The notes below the pieces were generated by a model. That model was not told the origin of the DNA. It worked only from the letters and a program-made list of their open reading frames with translations, and did no database searches. Made by a program: the position numbers and the translations under genes. Of a stretch of 64,000 nt of DNA, positions 51,608 through 63,788 are shown one piece after another (within the stretch, counting starts at the first letter, position 1; the number at the start of each line of letters is the position of its first letter). Origin of the DNA: Stenurella melanura (taxonomy: Eukaryota; Arthropoda; Insecta; Coleoptera; Cerambycidae); contig OY757310.1 in assembly GCA_963583905.1 (NCBI GenBank), positions 90,539,546 to 90,603,545 on the forward strand, in the 5' to 3' direction.

Positions 51608-52587
51608 CTCCATGGAAATCGGTCCATGAATTAGAAAGCTAGAGAGGAAAGTCACGTCTGGTCAGTCGCGGTCGTACGACATTCATGGTTGCTTCTCAGC
51701 TACCTGAAAAGCTAGCGTGATGATTCATAGCTAAAAATCTGCTCAACATGTTACTCTACAAGCTCCATTAAAATCGACTCGACCGTGTTTGAGTTACAAA
51801 CGGAAAGACACCAAACACAAACATAGTCAGGTCAAATGCCCCTTTCTAATCGGAAGTTAAAAATACGTTCAATTATACGATGCGGACAGATACAGAATAC
51901 AGAGCAAGAACAATTTTTTTCTTTTGACGCCAAACCATCACGTTTATCTAAAATATCTTTTCCCTGTTTGCCATGCAATAGAAAAATGTACGCAAAATGA
52001 AGAAGATTGTAAGAAAAATGTATAATTAGAGTAGTGAACAAAGTCACTGACTCAGCAGATATTTTTAGCACCATAGATTATAACAGCGCTAAAGTATGTA
52101 CACATTATCTCTTGATGATAGTTACTTACGAAATTAAATAAAATACATAATCAACAGAACGATTAACTTTTTGTTTTGGTATCCTGATATTTCGCCTATT
52201 TTTTATCCATATCTGTTATTTAGCTAATTATTCATTTTAAATTTTATTCTTTGAATATTTACAAGTGTCATCTGTTTTCCTTTTAATTTTAGAATCAAGG
52301 TTAATTCACTTTTGTTCTGTGTATCTATTTTTGTATTTTCTATGTATTATGTATATACACGGAGTGTCATGAAGGTTTTTTGCTCAGCAAGGAAAGTTTG
52401 TGTCAAGAGGTCCGTAAGTGTTTCATTGATTATATACAGAGTGTTTCCTAAGTAATCTAAAATACTGGAAGTACTAAAAAAATTGAGTTATGGCAGTTTT
52501 AAAATGTAAAAAATTGAATCATCGCATCGTGGGGAGCTCCCTGCAAAATTAGGTTCAATATTGAGAGACCTGGAAATGAGTACATAG
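51608..52587. other. Non-coding stretch
   Basis: No gene is seen. Contains CACGGAGTGTCATGAAGG and the phrase TATACAGAGTGTTTCCTAAGTAA typical of dispersed repeat ends. Confidence 0.45.
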
Positions 52588-52935
52588 TGTTGCGTATTAT
52601 GCACCTTTTAGGAAACACCCTGTATGAATCCGTGGGTTCTAAAATAATTTCAACAAGAGATAAACACTACTAACACTTTATTTAACAATTTACTGACTAT
52701 ACAATACTTCAAATTCAAAATAACCTTTACACTTTGTTTACTTAATATTTAACCTCACTTTTCACTTTTCAACTTGTTCACTTTTATAAACTGCCTTCTT
52801 AATAAACTTCTCCTTCTGCGCCGGTAATCGCACCTTATATACTCCGAAATTACCTCTAGATTGGACCAGAATCTTCTCCCACCACACTCTAGAAAAGTCC
52901 ATGGCTCTTTCTACAAGTTCCACTACTAGTAGGCA
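52588..52935. repeat. LTR-like repeat, copy 1
   Basis: Starts TGTTGCGTATT and matches 63789-64000 base for base over about 210 positions with few differences (GGAAACACCCTGTATGAATCCGTGGGTTCTAAA..CAACAAGAGATAAACAC). It contains a TATAAA and may end near ..TAGTAGGCA at about 52935. The TG...CA borders suggest a solo LTR, but I cannot see a clear duplication. Confidence 0.55.
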
Positions 52936-53009
52936 TAGGCGTATCAATTTCCAGTTCCAAGGGGGTGTAATTCATAACAATAGTTTTGACTAACATTGAA
53001 AGTGAAACG

Positions 53010-53350
53010 ACGGTCAAAATAAAAATGTGTTCTTTGTAGGTTTTACTCTTGTCAGCTGCAAATGCATTTTTTATCGGGAAAAATGGAACAACGTAGCAAC
53101 ACCGCTGTGTAAGTCTAAAAATAATATGTGCCTGAATAGGGCATTAGATAAGAGTCAAAGTTAAATACATGAAAAAAAAGTAGGGTATTCCATTTAAAAA
53201 ATATAAGTATTAGCTTACCACTACTATGTGAAGCACCCTGTAGATTTAAAAATAATTTTAAAATTTGGCGCTCTTGATCTCCTACAATTTTTATCCGAGA
53301 TATTTTTTCAAGTTTCAAATGGTTTACGAGAATTTGATCGTCCAATCACC
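53010..53350 (+). repeat. Repeat family F, copy 2
   Basis: Same order of blocks as 42890-43220 (CAGCTGCAAATGCATTTTTTATCGG, CAACGTAGCAACACCGCTG, GGGTATTCCATTTA, TTACCACTAC, CTTGATCTCCTAC.ATTTTT), here ending in CACCCTGTATCTAG. Confidence 0.72.
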
Positions 53351-54239
53351 CTGTATCTAGATTAAATATTCAGGTTTATTAAAATTTTAGACAAATCTTT
53401 AATTAATTATATACAGGGTGCTCAATATTAAATGAGTTCAAATAATTTCTAAAGAAAGTATACGTAATGGAAGGGGGAAACAGAGGCGATCATAAATGTA
53501 AATTCAACAATGTATAAATAAATAACAAATTTTCAACTACCAGAATTTGTAATAAAGGTCGTAATAGAAGACACGACTATTAAAGTTATTCCAGACACCG
53601 TGTAATGGTAACCGTATTGGAATATACTACTTGTAGTAGGTAAGTGCGTTGTGGCTGGTTTCCATTTTTTGATAAATAAATAAGCAAAATAACAAATGAA
53701 ATAAACAAAAAATATATTAATATTAACTAATGGAATCGAAACCCTTAGCGTAAACATTAAATCATCAAGGTAAATTCCGATATAATGAAAAACTAGTATA
53801 ACAATGAAAACTGTCACTATATTTTCTAAACAAACTTTCGAAATAAAGTCAAATTTCCTAAATTAATTACGTGCCATTATACGAATTAATACAATTTTAT
53901 TGTAACAGAACATGTATTTAAAAATATATATTTTTTTTTACAAATAGTGCAGTGTCCACATTACTTTAGGCATTTCTAAACCCTTTTTTAACGGCATCGA
54001 AAACACAAGAATGCATTTGTTTTCATTTTCTCTGCAATTCAGCCTTGAAGATGGTTAATTTCATGAAAATTGAATCAATTCATTCTACAGTCCAGATTTC
54101 AGCATTATATGTCTTGGCGAATACATCCAGAGCAGGCGGGCTTTGCTAAAAAAACGCGGTACTACAGAACAAGTATCGTTTTTGACAATGTGGAATGGAT
54201 CTGGCAAAGGCGTCAAATTGGACTGTGTCTTATCATCAA
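53351..54239. other. Non-coding stretch
   Basis: No gene. TATATACAGGGTGCTCAATATTAAATGAGTTCAAATAA at about 53407 is another dispersed-repeat end. Confidence 0.45.
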
Positions 54240-54740
54240 TACTCTCTTTGATTGATTGATTTGCCAGCGTAAGGTGGGCATTGCTGCCGATTCCGGGCAT
54301 TCATGGAGGTTCGTTCCAATGCGCAGCTTGGTCGTCCATCGAACACGCCCAACGGACGGCCAAACCGCGTGCCGGAACCGGCTGCATACGCCGGGTTGAA
54401 CATTGGACATGCTTGTTGTCAGCAGCGAGAGCCGCATGACGCATGGGGTGGGAATATAGGATGGGAACTGTAGGTGTTTGTGAGATGATTCTTTTAAGTT
54501 TCCATGCTTCTATTAAGTTTCCATCTGTCATCATCGGTTGGGGTGTGCAGGTGTTAGCGAGATGCTTTTTTTCAGTTTCCATGCTTCTTTTAAGTTTCCA
54601 TCTATCGTCATCTCATTATTTTTCTTCTTCTAAGTTTTCTGTTTCTTCTGTTTTTGAATCTGGCAGTCTTCATTTTTTATTTTTGTTTGTTTTGTTTTTA
54701 TTTATTAACCGTTCCACAGGTAAATATCCATTTACGGTGG
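54240..54740 (+). repeat. Dispersed repeat family B, direct copy
   Basis: Opposite orientation to 30124-30540. Contains GATTGATTGATTTGCCAGCG, GGGCATTGCTGCCGATTCCGGGCAT, CATGCTTGTTGTCAGCAGCGAGAGCC and two copies of a TGTGAGATGCTT..TTTAAGTTTCCATGCTTC unit (54478 and 54556), then TTATTAACCGTTCCACAGGTAAATA. Confidence 0.8.
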
Positions 54741-54942
54741 AGTTGCGCTGGGAAGGGCCCTATCTTGCGGTAACAATATTTTTTTGTGCGTTACGAGAAA
54801 GAAGGTCCGAAGAAATAGTTTGCTCACCCTGTATGTCGTTTCTTTGAGACAATCGGTTTCAATTTCTGCCTTCCAAATTAATATAAATTATTATGTTTTG
54901 AATCAATAAATCGAGCTGATGAAAATTAAGATCAGATAGAAA

Positions 54943-55470
54943 GTAGAATAGAATAATATCAATTAAATCAGACAAAATAAAATAAATTGATTTATAGCGT
55001 ATCTGTGTTTCTGCAGCGTCTTGTGATTGCTGTTTTATTTTATTTCCTTTCCTTTTCCTTCTTGGGTTGAGTTGATTTTATCCGTTTAAAAACTTTCCAC
55101 TGTATACAATTACTTTCGGTCACAACATAGCTATATTGCTTTGTAAACATATGTGCCTCATTTTGACACTGACTATGCTATTATTTATTGCCCATGAACC
55201 ACTTAAAAAGTATCTTGTTCGGTCGTCTAGGGTGTACGTAGGGACACTGCACTTCACATGACCTTGTTTGCTTTATTTGATTTAATATTATTAGAAAATC
55301 TTGTAATTATTAATTCCATATGAACTCTGTTTTTCTATTGAGGCGCTTCATTTCACGCAGAATTTCTTAATCTACCGGTGACTGAAATTTTTTCGAGTCT
55401 TTACCCCTTTTTTAGAGAGCATCTTAAAAACACGGGTATTCACGACGATACTTAACTCACTGTCCTCTTA
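54943..55470. repeat. Dispersed repeat family A, copy 2
   Basis: Matches 1-540 with small changes (for example GTTTTTCTATTGAGGCGCTTCATTTCACGCAGAATTTC in both). Lies 200 bases after family B; family A and B are not adjacent at the other copies. Confidence 0.8.
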
Positions 55471-57715
55471 TTCAATACTCTCTTTAACATTTACAATGAA
55501 CATATGATGTGCTGTTTGCTGGAGGACTGGCAGGGAGATCTAGCTATCTATCACTAGCCCTGCTAGTGATAGAAAGATTCAGGAATTTTATCTCGGTGCC
55601 AGAGGCGGCTCTCATATAGACAGAATATTATATTGCAAACACTCTGAAACAATCAGAAAAACGACGAAGTGATGAAATATTCATTATTGCCAGCTACAAT
55701 GTGTATTTTTGGTACATACTGAAAACGGTAATGGTACTTACAAAAAACATATAATATATATCTAGCAAATAAAAAGACAATTTTGAATCAAACACATACT
55801 TTCCCGTTCTGTTTAATATGTGTGGCGTGTTTATTTTGCTTTCATATTAAATATAAAAACACAATGAACTGCTGGCAACATAAAACATTTTTCCCAATAA
55901 AACAAACCATTTTTATTTGTATAATATTAAGTCATACACAACAAACAATGTTAAGGACTAATGGCATAAAACTGACATGTACCGTGATAAAGTGAATTTT
56001 ATTTCACTTTCAAATGTTACTGCATGCGAACCCGACCAAGTGTCAACATTAGATTTTAGTGTATAGCGATACTTTTATAAGTTTTTAACTAATGCGGTTT
56101 TATTATCTCCTTTAATTAGTCGACCGACGCTGCGATGTGACAAAATCCCTGGGAATTCTTGGCACTTACGTCAACATTTAATAAATGGAAAGAGTAGACC
56201 ATCCGAGATCGCAGTTACGCAGTTTCGATACCTACTGAGAACGCAGTTTCATACTGTAAATCTGGCCATATGTATGTACACATGTATCTACAAACCCAGA
56301 ATGAAATGATACAGAGTCGGCGGTATACAAAAATGTCTAGTGCTTCTCAGGCTGCAGTATACTTGTGGATTCGCGAGGATACACTCATACACCTGTTGAG
56401 CACGCTTTGATTAATAAGCTCTGAATACGTTTTAAGTAAAGGATATAATCCTAACTTTGCATTGACTGAAACCGTACTCAGAGCTTATTATTGTATAGGG
56501 TATATTAGGACAATATCGACAACTGCGAATATGAGATTCGACAAAGAACACAGAAAGTAAGATCCAGAATTTACCAGTTGAGCAAAATATGACATGGCAA
56601 CTATCACGAAACGTTCAAAGATCAGACTAACTAACACCCTAGTTTTCTCTATCATTCATAACATCTCTAAAACATGGACCGGAAAGAGCTTAGTAAGGCC
56701 GCGCGCCTAACAATCAACTGCGACGGATGGCGTGATGCTGTCAGGGGTGCCATACAGTAAAAGGGACTCAACCAGAATAATTCATGAATCACAAAAAAAT
56801 TGTCGAGGCTTTATGAATAAAAAGGAGAGGTAGTTTTCAGGCATTCTTTTTGAACTTTTTTTCTTTGAACGCAGTTTTATAATTATATCATTTCCTGCTT
56901 ATGGTACAGGAGCCGTGCAATTACCTGACACATTTGTATCGCCTAGAGACAATATTATTCCGTTCTTTGGTGCATAGCAGACAACAAAAGTGGGAAATTT
57001 TCTTAGTTGTGGAAACTTCACTGAATAGCTTGAGACGTCTACACTTGGTCAATTATTTGTATCAAGCCAATATTTTTTTATCGACTATGCTTACCATGTA
57101 CACATCCAGACGTTTTTCGATGTTTAAGTTCGGGTTGTTATAGAAACAGATTGGTATGCAAAATTACTTTCTATGGTTATCATTAAACATTTATTTATAG
57201 TACATCATGAAAAACGCGAATGAAAATTGTATTATTGAAAGGGGGTAAGAATAGTAATTTTACGTGTGGTGTTTCCTTTGAGGTAAAGGCAACGATCAAT
57301 AGAATGATACATATACATAAGTTATACTATATGGAGAATATCGATACCTACTGAGTGCAAAGTGTACAGAAAATGCAGGGCAATATAGTTTAATTTTAAA
57401 ATGAAAATTTTTGCACTTATCCAAATTATTAGAGATGAAGGTTCGTTATTAAAGCTACAATAAGTAATATGAGAAATAGTACTTATGTAAAGTTATTCTG
57501 TTATTTGGGACGAGTGGGAGTTGGCTGTCCCTAATAGAGTCGAACACAGCACAGGGGTTTAAGAATTTCGTAGGCGATTTGGGTTCCAGTAAAACAAGTA
57601 TATAGATGATGGAATTATAAGTAACTAGACATAGTAAGTCTAATACGGGATAATTGTATTCTGTAATTAAATGAAAAAATTGACGAAACTGGGAATAAAG
57701 ATAAATTTCTCAACA
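55471..57715. other. Non-coding stretch with small palindromes
   Basis: CTATCTATCACTAGCCCTGCTAGTGATAGAAAG at about 55546 is a hairpin. AATAAGCTCTGAATACG (56411) pairs with CGTACTCAGAGCTTATT (56473). No gene is visible. Confidence 0.45.
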
Positions 57716-57719
57716 CAAA

Positions 57720-58625
57720 CATATCAATGTGTTCTGAAGAAAATGCGACCCCACTTTTCCCAAAATTCGGAGCTACAAAAATATTGTTGCAGGGCATGAA
57801 AAGACTGGGTGATTCAGCCCTAAAAAGGCAAAAACATTTTTCATTAAAATGTTTGACGTTGAAGAAAATTACAAAAAAGTTAATTTTTTATTTTTGGGAC
57901 GGCATCTTATTTTTTGAGTAAAAACTAAAAAGAAATGCCCTTTGAGATTTTTTCTAAAAAGTTAACCTTTTTCAGTATCACTGGGTCAAAAAAATGTTCA
58001 ATATTAAAACTTTGAGAATTTTTAACTCCAAAACAACGCACTTAATGAAAACATTTTATAGAACAAAAAATGTTTGTAAGAGGTCAAAAAATAACTGAAT
58101 TTTTTCAGAATTCTTTGATCAATTTTTGTAAAATTGAATTTTTTTGATTTTTTTCTTCCATCGCAAGTATTGCTAGAAATGTCCAAAAATTGATTTATTG
58201 TTCTTTATTGACCTCTTACAAAAATGTTTTGTTCTATACAATTTTTTCATAAAGTGCGTTGTTTTGAAGTTAAAAATTCTCAAAGTGTTAATATTGAAGA
58301 TATTTTGACCCAGTTTTACTGAAAAGATTAACTTCTTAGAAGAAAATCTCAGAAGAATTTTCTTTTGTTCTCACCCAAAAAACAAGATGTCGCAAAAATA
58401 AAAAATATATTTCTTACCATTTTTTTCAACGTCAAAAACGAGGTCAAAAATTTTCTTGCAACATCTTTTTTCCGTTTTAGGGCTGAATTGCCCATGAAAC
58501 AAAAAAATTATAAATTGCGCCAATCCAGATTCTTTCCGATCTTTTCATGTCCTGCAACAATATTTTTGTAGCTTTGAATTTTGGAGAAAATGGGGTCGCA
58601 TTTTCCCAGAGAATGTCCCCAATGT
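57720..58625. mobile_element. Long fold-back element (about 900 bp)
   Basis: The two halves pair around about 58150. Landmarks: AAAATGCGACCCCA..TTCCCAAAATTC.GAGCTACAAAAATATTGTTGCAGG.CATGAAAAGA at the left with the inverted set at 58530-58610; GGGTCAAAAAAATGTTCAATATTAA with 58285-58310; ACGCACTTAATGAAAA with 58240-58260. Non-coding. Confidence 0.85.
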
Positions 58626-59310
58626 ATTCGGTTGTAACACAGCACAACTCACCAAATTTAACCCCTAGCGCACTTTTAAACCAACGATAAAACAATAAAA
58701 GCATATTTATTGTTATTCCCTAATTCGATTAAAAGGTGGTGAGTTCCCAATAGCAATAGCCAATTCGTCTCCCCATCAGGATCCAACTCGTTTCCCAAAG
58801 AGTACATGTCCGTACTGGGTCTCAATTTGCCCCTCTTGGTTGTTTGAGGAATTTTGTCTAGTACACTATCTTCAATATGTCTGTGGAATCCAATTCATAA
58901 AGGTAAATGGAACACAGAGATCTTTTAGGTAATAAAACATAAATGGGTTATGTTGAAACTGCATCGGTGCAAAATATTTCTTTGATTACCTATATTAAAC
59001 TTTTACATAATGTTAATAAAGGATAAAAAAGTGATATTTGCTGAAAACTTTTGAAATGAAAAAGACTGTAAGAAATAGTAAACATGAGACAAACACCCAA
59101 ATTGAATCTTATATTACCTCCATTAGTGACAGTATTAGCAATAACCATAAAGAGCAGTAGTGGAGTAAATTTCGGTCCGAAATGTTCCGTTTTTATCAAT
59201 AAAAAAGTTGAGTACCAGCAAAATAGCCATTTTGCATAACTTATGACATACTTAACCGAAATATTTTGGTTTAACCTGGTTCTACAGGAGCTGGGTAGCT
59301 CTTACGGCAC
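58626..59310. other. Non-coding stretch
   Basis: No gene is seen. CCTATATTAAAC and short ORFs only. Confidence 0.45.
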
Positions 59311-59320
59311 GTCATACGCT

Positions 59321-59840
59321 TAAAAGTGAATTATTTATTATTTGTTTGCTTATAGTAATGAAACATTTTCTTTATAGGATTTTGCAAACATGGAAAGGAA
59401 ATCTATGAGAACTAAAGGAAAAACTATATATAAAAAAATATTAATGATATCTTTGCATTTTTTCGATAACCTGACTTCTGGTTATGCTAACAAGTAAAAA
59501 TTCTGATTTGCCACTCTCATTTTAACACTAGCATCCAACCTAGTCCCCTACGGCTAAGCAGGCTAAACTAGTATCTACATGATCCCATTTCTCATTTTTA
59601 ACTGAATTTACATATCGTAGGGGATCATGTAGATACTAGTTTGGGACTAGGTTGGATGCTAGTGTTAAAATGAGAGTGGCAAATCAGAATTTTTACTTGT
59701 TAGCATAACCAGAAGTCAGGTTATCGAAAGAATGCAAAGATTTCATAAATATTTTTTTATATATAGTTTTTCCTTTAGTTCTCATAGATAGCTTTTCTTT
59801 CCACTGTTTGCAAAATCCTATAAAGAAAATGTTTCATTAC
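59321..59840. mobile_element. Fold-back element family E, copy 2, with direct-repeat flanks
   Basis: GTAATGAAACATTTTCTTTATAGGATTTTGCAAACA at the left pairs with TGTTTGCAAAATCCTATAAAGAAAATGTTTCATTAC at the right; the inner arms share GCATCCAACCTAGTCCC and GATCATGTAGATACTAGTTT. The sequence ACGTCATACGCTT occurs directly outside both ends (59309-59321 and 59839-59851), consistent with a target duplication. The left end keeps about 34 bases of outer TIR that the right end lacks. Confidence 0.82.
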
Positions 59841-60252
59841 GTCATACGCTTTAATCGTTTTACGAATGAAAACGATTCGCAAAATCGACTTCTACCGGGG
59901 CACCTCTCGTCAGGTCAAAGTTATTAAGTTATAGCACAACATGATCGTTACAAGGTTTTTTTAGATTAAGAATATTTATTTCGTTATTTTCAACATAGAA
60001 AAATATTCCCTGAAAGAAACTCCTGTCAGTTTAAATAGGCCGGAAAGAAAAATGTTTTCAAGAAGAAATTCATATTTTTATTGTATATTATATCTTGGAA
60101 CTTTAAACTCATCGTTACAAGTTACAAGTTCTTTAAAACGGAAATATACGCTCACTTACGAACAAAATAACCTCCCTAGAAAGTCAGTTTTCCGCTAAAT
60201 TGGGTTTCCACCGCATCTCAGAAGAATTTGTTCGAAAGACGACTTCTATACT

Positions 60253-61840
60253 ATAGTCCAGTGTTTGACTGTTCTTCGCTCAGAATTCTTTCGGTTAACA
60301 CCGACTGACGTGAAATTAGTAAATAGGGAGATGGATTCTAAGCAAAAAATGTTTTTTCGATAAATCAACATTTTTCGAGTTATTCGCGATAGAAAATGTT
60401 GATTTTTCATCTAAAAAATGCATGCCTTAGAGCGATTTTTCACAAATAACTCTAAAATCTTACGTGTTGTCAAAAATATCATCTGGAGCAAAAATGAACG
60501 GTATAAAATAGCAAATCGACTGTTTGTTCAAATTCTGTAGATGCAATACGAACCGAGTTATGCCTCGTTGAAAGTGACTGTTTGTTCGCCAAAAACTGAA
60601 TTCGAACCATTCAACGTTAAAATAACGGAAAACAACGAACTTCTTGAACATATTTTTAAAATGAGCATTGGTAAAAAAAATAAAAATTTACGGAGTTATG
60701 ATAGAAATAAAATGGTTGTCTCGTTTTCTCATAGGAAAAATTAACCATAAAACCAATGGCTTAACTTCCTTGAGTTTTAATACATCTAATCACTCCAAAA
60801 ACCATTTTGCAGGGAATTTCAAGAACTACAATGCCTGTAACGTTGAACTTCCTTGACCCCTTCGTTTTTGAGATCTTAGGGTTTAAAGGGTTCGGAGAAG
60901 GTGGCCTTCTCATTCAAATGCAAAGTTAAAACGGTGATATCTCAATTAATTTTCATCCTAGAGAAATAAAACAAAAACAAAATTTTTTGCAAAAAAAATT
61001 GTACTCTTGCATTTTTTATCTATCTTCTTAAGTTATTGTGAAAAAAGAAACATTTTTCAAAAATTATTTCAAATCTAGGCATTCTAAACTTCTAAACTAG
61101 AACATATTGTTAGTACCTAAATAAAGTAAATTGTAAATGGATTACGTTTAATTTCAATTCTTGCGGTTGAGCCATTGGTTTCATTGCTGATTTTTCCTCC
61201 GAGAAAACGAGACAACCATTTTATTTTCATCATAACTTCGTAACCTTTTATGCTAACGACATTTACTAAAGCTCTATTTAAAGGTCTTTTCAAGTACTTT
61301 AAAAAAGATTTGACAAGTTTTCCTACAGAAATTCATCGTTTTTCCGTTATTTAACGTTGAAAGGTTCGAATTCAGTTTTCGGCGAGCAGTCACCTTCAAC
61401 GAGCAATAACTCGATTCGTAACGCATACAGAAATTAAAAAAACAGTCAGTCGGTTTGCTATTTTATAAGCTTCATTTTTGCTCCTGATGATTGTTTTGAT
61501 AAAACGTGAAAAATCGTTCTACAGCATCATTTTAAATGAAAAATCAAGATATTCAATCGCCAATAACTCGAAAAATATTGATTTATCGAAAAAACTAAAA
61601 TAGAACAGTTTTTGCTTAGAATTCACCCCTCTATCGATTTCTGTGGTTAGTTTTTGTGTGCTAAATTCCATCCCCGAGAAGGGACGGTATCCACCCCCAG
61701 GATAAAAGCGCACATCGGCACTATATAACTTTTGTTCCCTGAGCCATTCCCTACTTACTGTCCAAATTTCACGTCAATTAGTGTTATCCGAAAGAACCCC
61801 GAGGTAATAACCTATTTTTACCGTCAAACACTGGACTACT
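60253..61840. mobile_element. Very long fold-back element (about 1.6 kb)
   Basis: AGTCCAGTGTTTGAC (60255) pairs with GTCAAACACTGGACT (61823), and the arms match most of the way in: ACGTGAAATTAGT, CGATAAATCAACATTTTTCGAGTTATT, GAGCAAAAATGAA..TATAAAATAGCAAA.CGACTG, AACTGAATTCGAACC.TTCAACGTTAAA, and AAAATGGTTGTCTCGTTTTCTC each have an inverted partner (61560, 61465, 61370, 61205). Centre near 61047. Arms about 650 bp or more. Confidence 0.85.
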
Positions 61841-62770
61841 AGTGCCTCTCCTAAACGTAAAAAAACACCAATTGTAGCAAACGTGACCCATTACGAAACC
61901 AAATTCACGCGCACATAAGGTATTGCATATCTATTTTGACCAGTAGCGCAGTGACGTACGGTTTTAGAAAGAACGGGTGGGAATTAATCTGCGCCAGGCG
62001 GCTTCTTCCTATTTGGCGACTACAGTACATCACCATTAAAAGGTCATTTTTATTTTTAATAGGTTCTTATAAGTTTCCGACATAAAAAAATGAACATCGC
62101 AACGCTAAATTCCCATCAGAATAATTTCTACACGTAGTTAAAAACGAGAAAAGGTATGATTTTACGCGAAAAAATATAATATATTGAACTATGGCCAAAC
62201 TGACTGATTTATGTTCGATCGAATTAATTAATTAACTCTCACAGTGTTCATGTAACAAGGAGTCTCCAAAAAAACCATCTAGCTTTCGAACTATAAATAT
62301 TGAGCTTTACATTTTAAGTTTAGTACTACAACTCTTTGTTGATAAGACGAAAACACGCGTCAGATAAATCTAAATAAATTCCGTGAAACAAAACTCCAAG
62401 CGTTTATCTCTCTTAATTTTATTTTCAATTCCGATATTTTTTTTTGTCGAGATAGGTTTAAGAGTGTCATGATCATGACTTGTTTACTATGGAATGGTTT
62501 ACGATCTTCACTTGAAATTTGGTACTCGTACGTTATTATAAGAAGATCTGGAATGAGATTATAATTTGAACTTATTCTGTTGAATGATTTGATGTACATA
62601 TTAGAAGTCAAGGTCTCAATTTTTGTATAATATCATACTGATCAATTTTGTTAAGAAATAACAGGGTTCTTCCTTTAGCCAACACTAACTTACCGTTCAA
62701 ACTTCGATACAATCGGACTTTTCATTCTTAAGTTATCGCGTTTACAAGAAAAATGGCGGACGGACGGGCG
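61841..62770. other. Non-coding stretch
   Basis: No gene is seen on either strand. Confidence 0.45.
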
Positions 62771-62778
62771 GACGAACG

Positions 62779-62779
62779 A

Positions 62780-62818
<39 letters not shown>

Positions 62819-62821
62819 GGC

Positions 62822-62917
<96 letters not shown>

Positions 62918-62975
62918 CGACAGACAGACAGACAGACAGACAGACATACAGACAGACAGACAGACAGACAGACGG
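62779..62975. repeat. Tetranucleotide microsatellite (ACAG/GACA)n, about 49 units
   Basis: Nearly pure GACA repeats, interrupted at about 62819 (AGGCAG), 62917 (GACC) and 62945 (CATA). On both strands it gives spurious Cys-Leu-Ser-Val or Thr-Asp-Arg-Gln ORFs. Flanks (GGCGGACGGACGGGCGGACGAACGAACAG and GACGGGTGGATCGATGG) are degenerate versions, as in the tracts of family C. Confidence 0.95.
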
Positions 62976-63788
62976 GTGGATCGATGGTCGGTTTCAGAAA
63001 TGTGCCGATTAAATGCAATATACTTTTCGTTTTGTATTTGCAAAGAGTATAATAACACCCAAAGCAGATTATGGGCTTTGTAAAAACGCAAGAATCTGAA
63101 TGTATCAAGAGGCAATGATTTATTTGTGGCTTTTTAACGGGCCGACTGGTATAGATTTTATAGAACAATAACAAACATAATTTCTTGATTATACATCATT
63201 AAAACTTCACAAATATAGTATTCGTCTAATAATCAGTATTGAATTGTGTAACAAAGTCCTAGTAGAAAATTAGGTGTGATATAACATCAGGTGAAAGTAA
63301 ATCCTCAGATGCCTCAGTATTATTTATTAAACATTGTATCATTACTATGTATGAGCATTATTTATTAATTTCGTACGTGCATTGTAAATTGACCATAAAC
63401 ATTAAAAAGAAAATTTTATTCCTATCTACAGGGTGGCCTCTTTTCTGGATAACCGGGAGAAGTTAGGGAATTTCATGTTGGTCAGGGAAATCAGGGAAAA
63501 GTCATGGAATTTTAACAGTCAGGGAAAAACGCATTTTTTTTTATAAATTTTTATTATTCTTTGCGGCCAAACATTTTTTATTCTATTGCGAATTTTAAGC
63601 AAGTCAGTAGAAGTTGTTTTCCCTGAAAATTACACAACTAGGACCACCTTAATGTTTATAGAATTCATATTTATTTCATTTTTTTTCAAGGTTTTATATC
63701 GAGTGTTATTTTATCTACAGAATTTATGTTTTCAATTCATTTATTTATAAATTTTCTTCACTTTACATTTAGAGGAGATAATTTATAT
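62976..63788. other. Non-coding stretch with a short GTCAGGGAA-type repeat
   Basis: 63440-63535 contains GGGAGAAGTTAGGGAATTTCATG, GGTCAGGGAAATCAGGGAAAAGTCATGGAATTTTAACAGTCAGGGAAAAA, a loose (TCAGGGAAA) tandem pattern next to CTACAGGGTGGCC. No gene. Confidence 0.6.

Noticed and set aside
54443..54847. 134-codon ORF on the plus strand
   Set aside because: It lies in repeat family B; low-complexity Phe/Ser content follows from T-rich repeat sequence.
62690..63174. Long Cys-Leu-Ser-Val and Thr-Asp-Arg-Gln ORFs
   Set aside because: They are translations of the (ACAG)n microsatellite in several frames and both strands, not genes.
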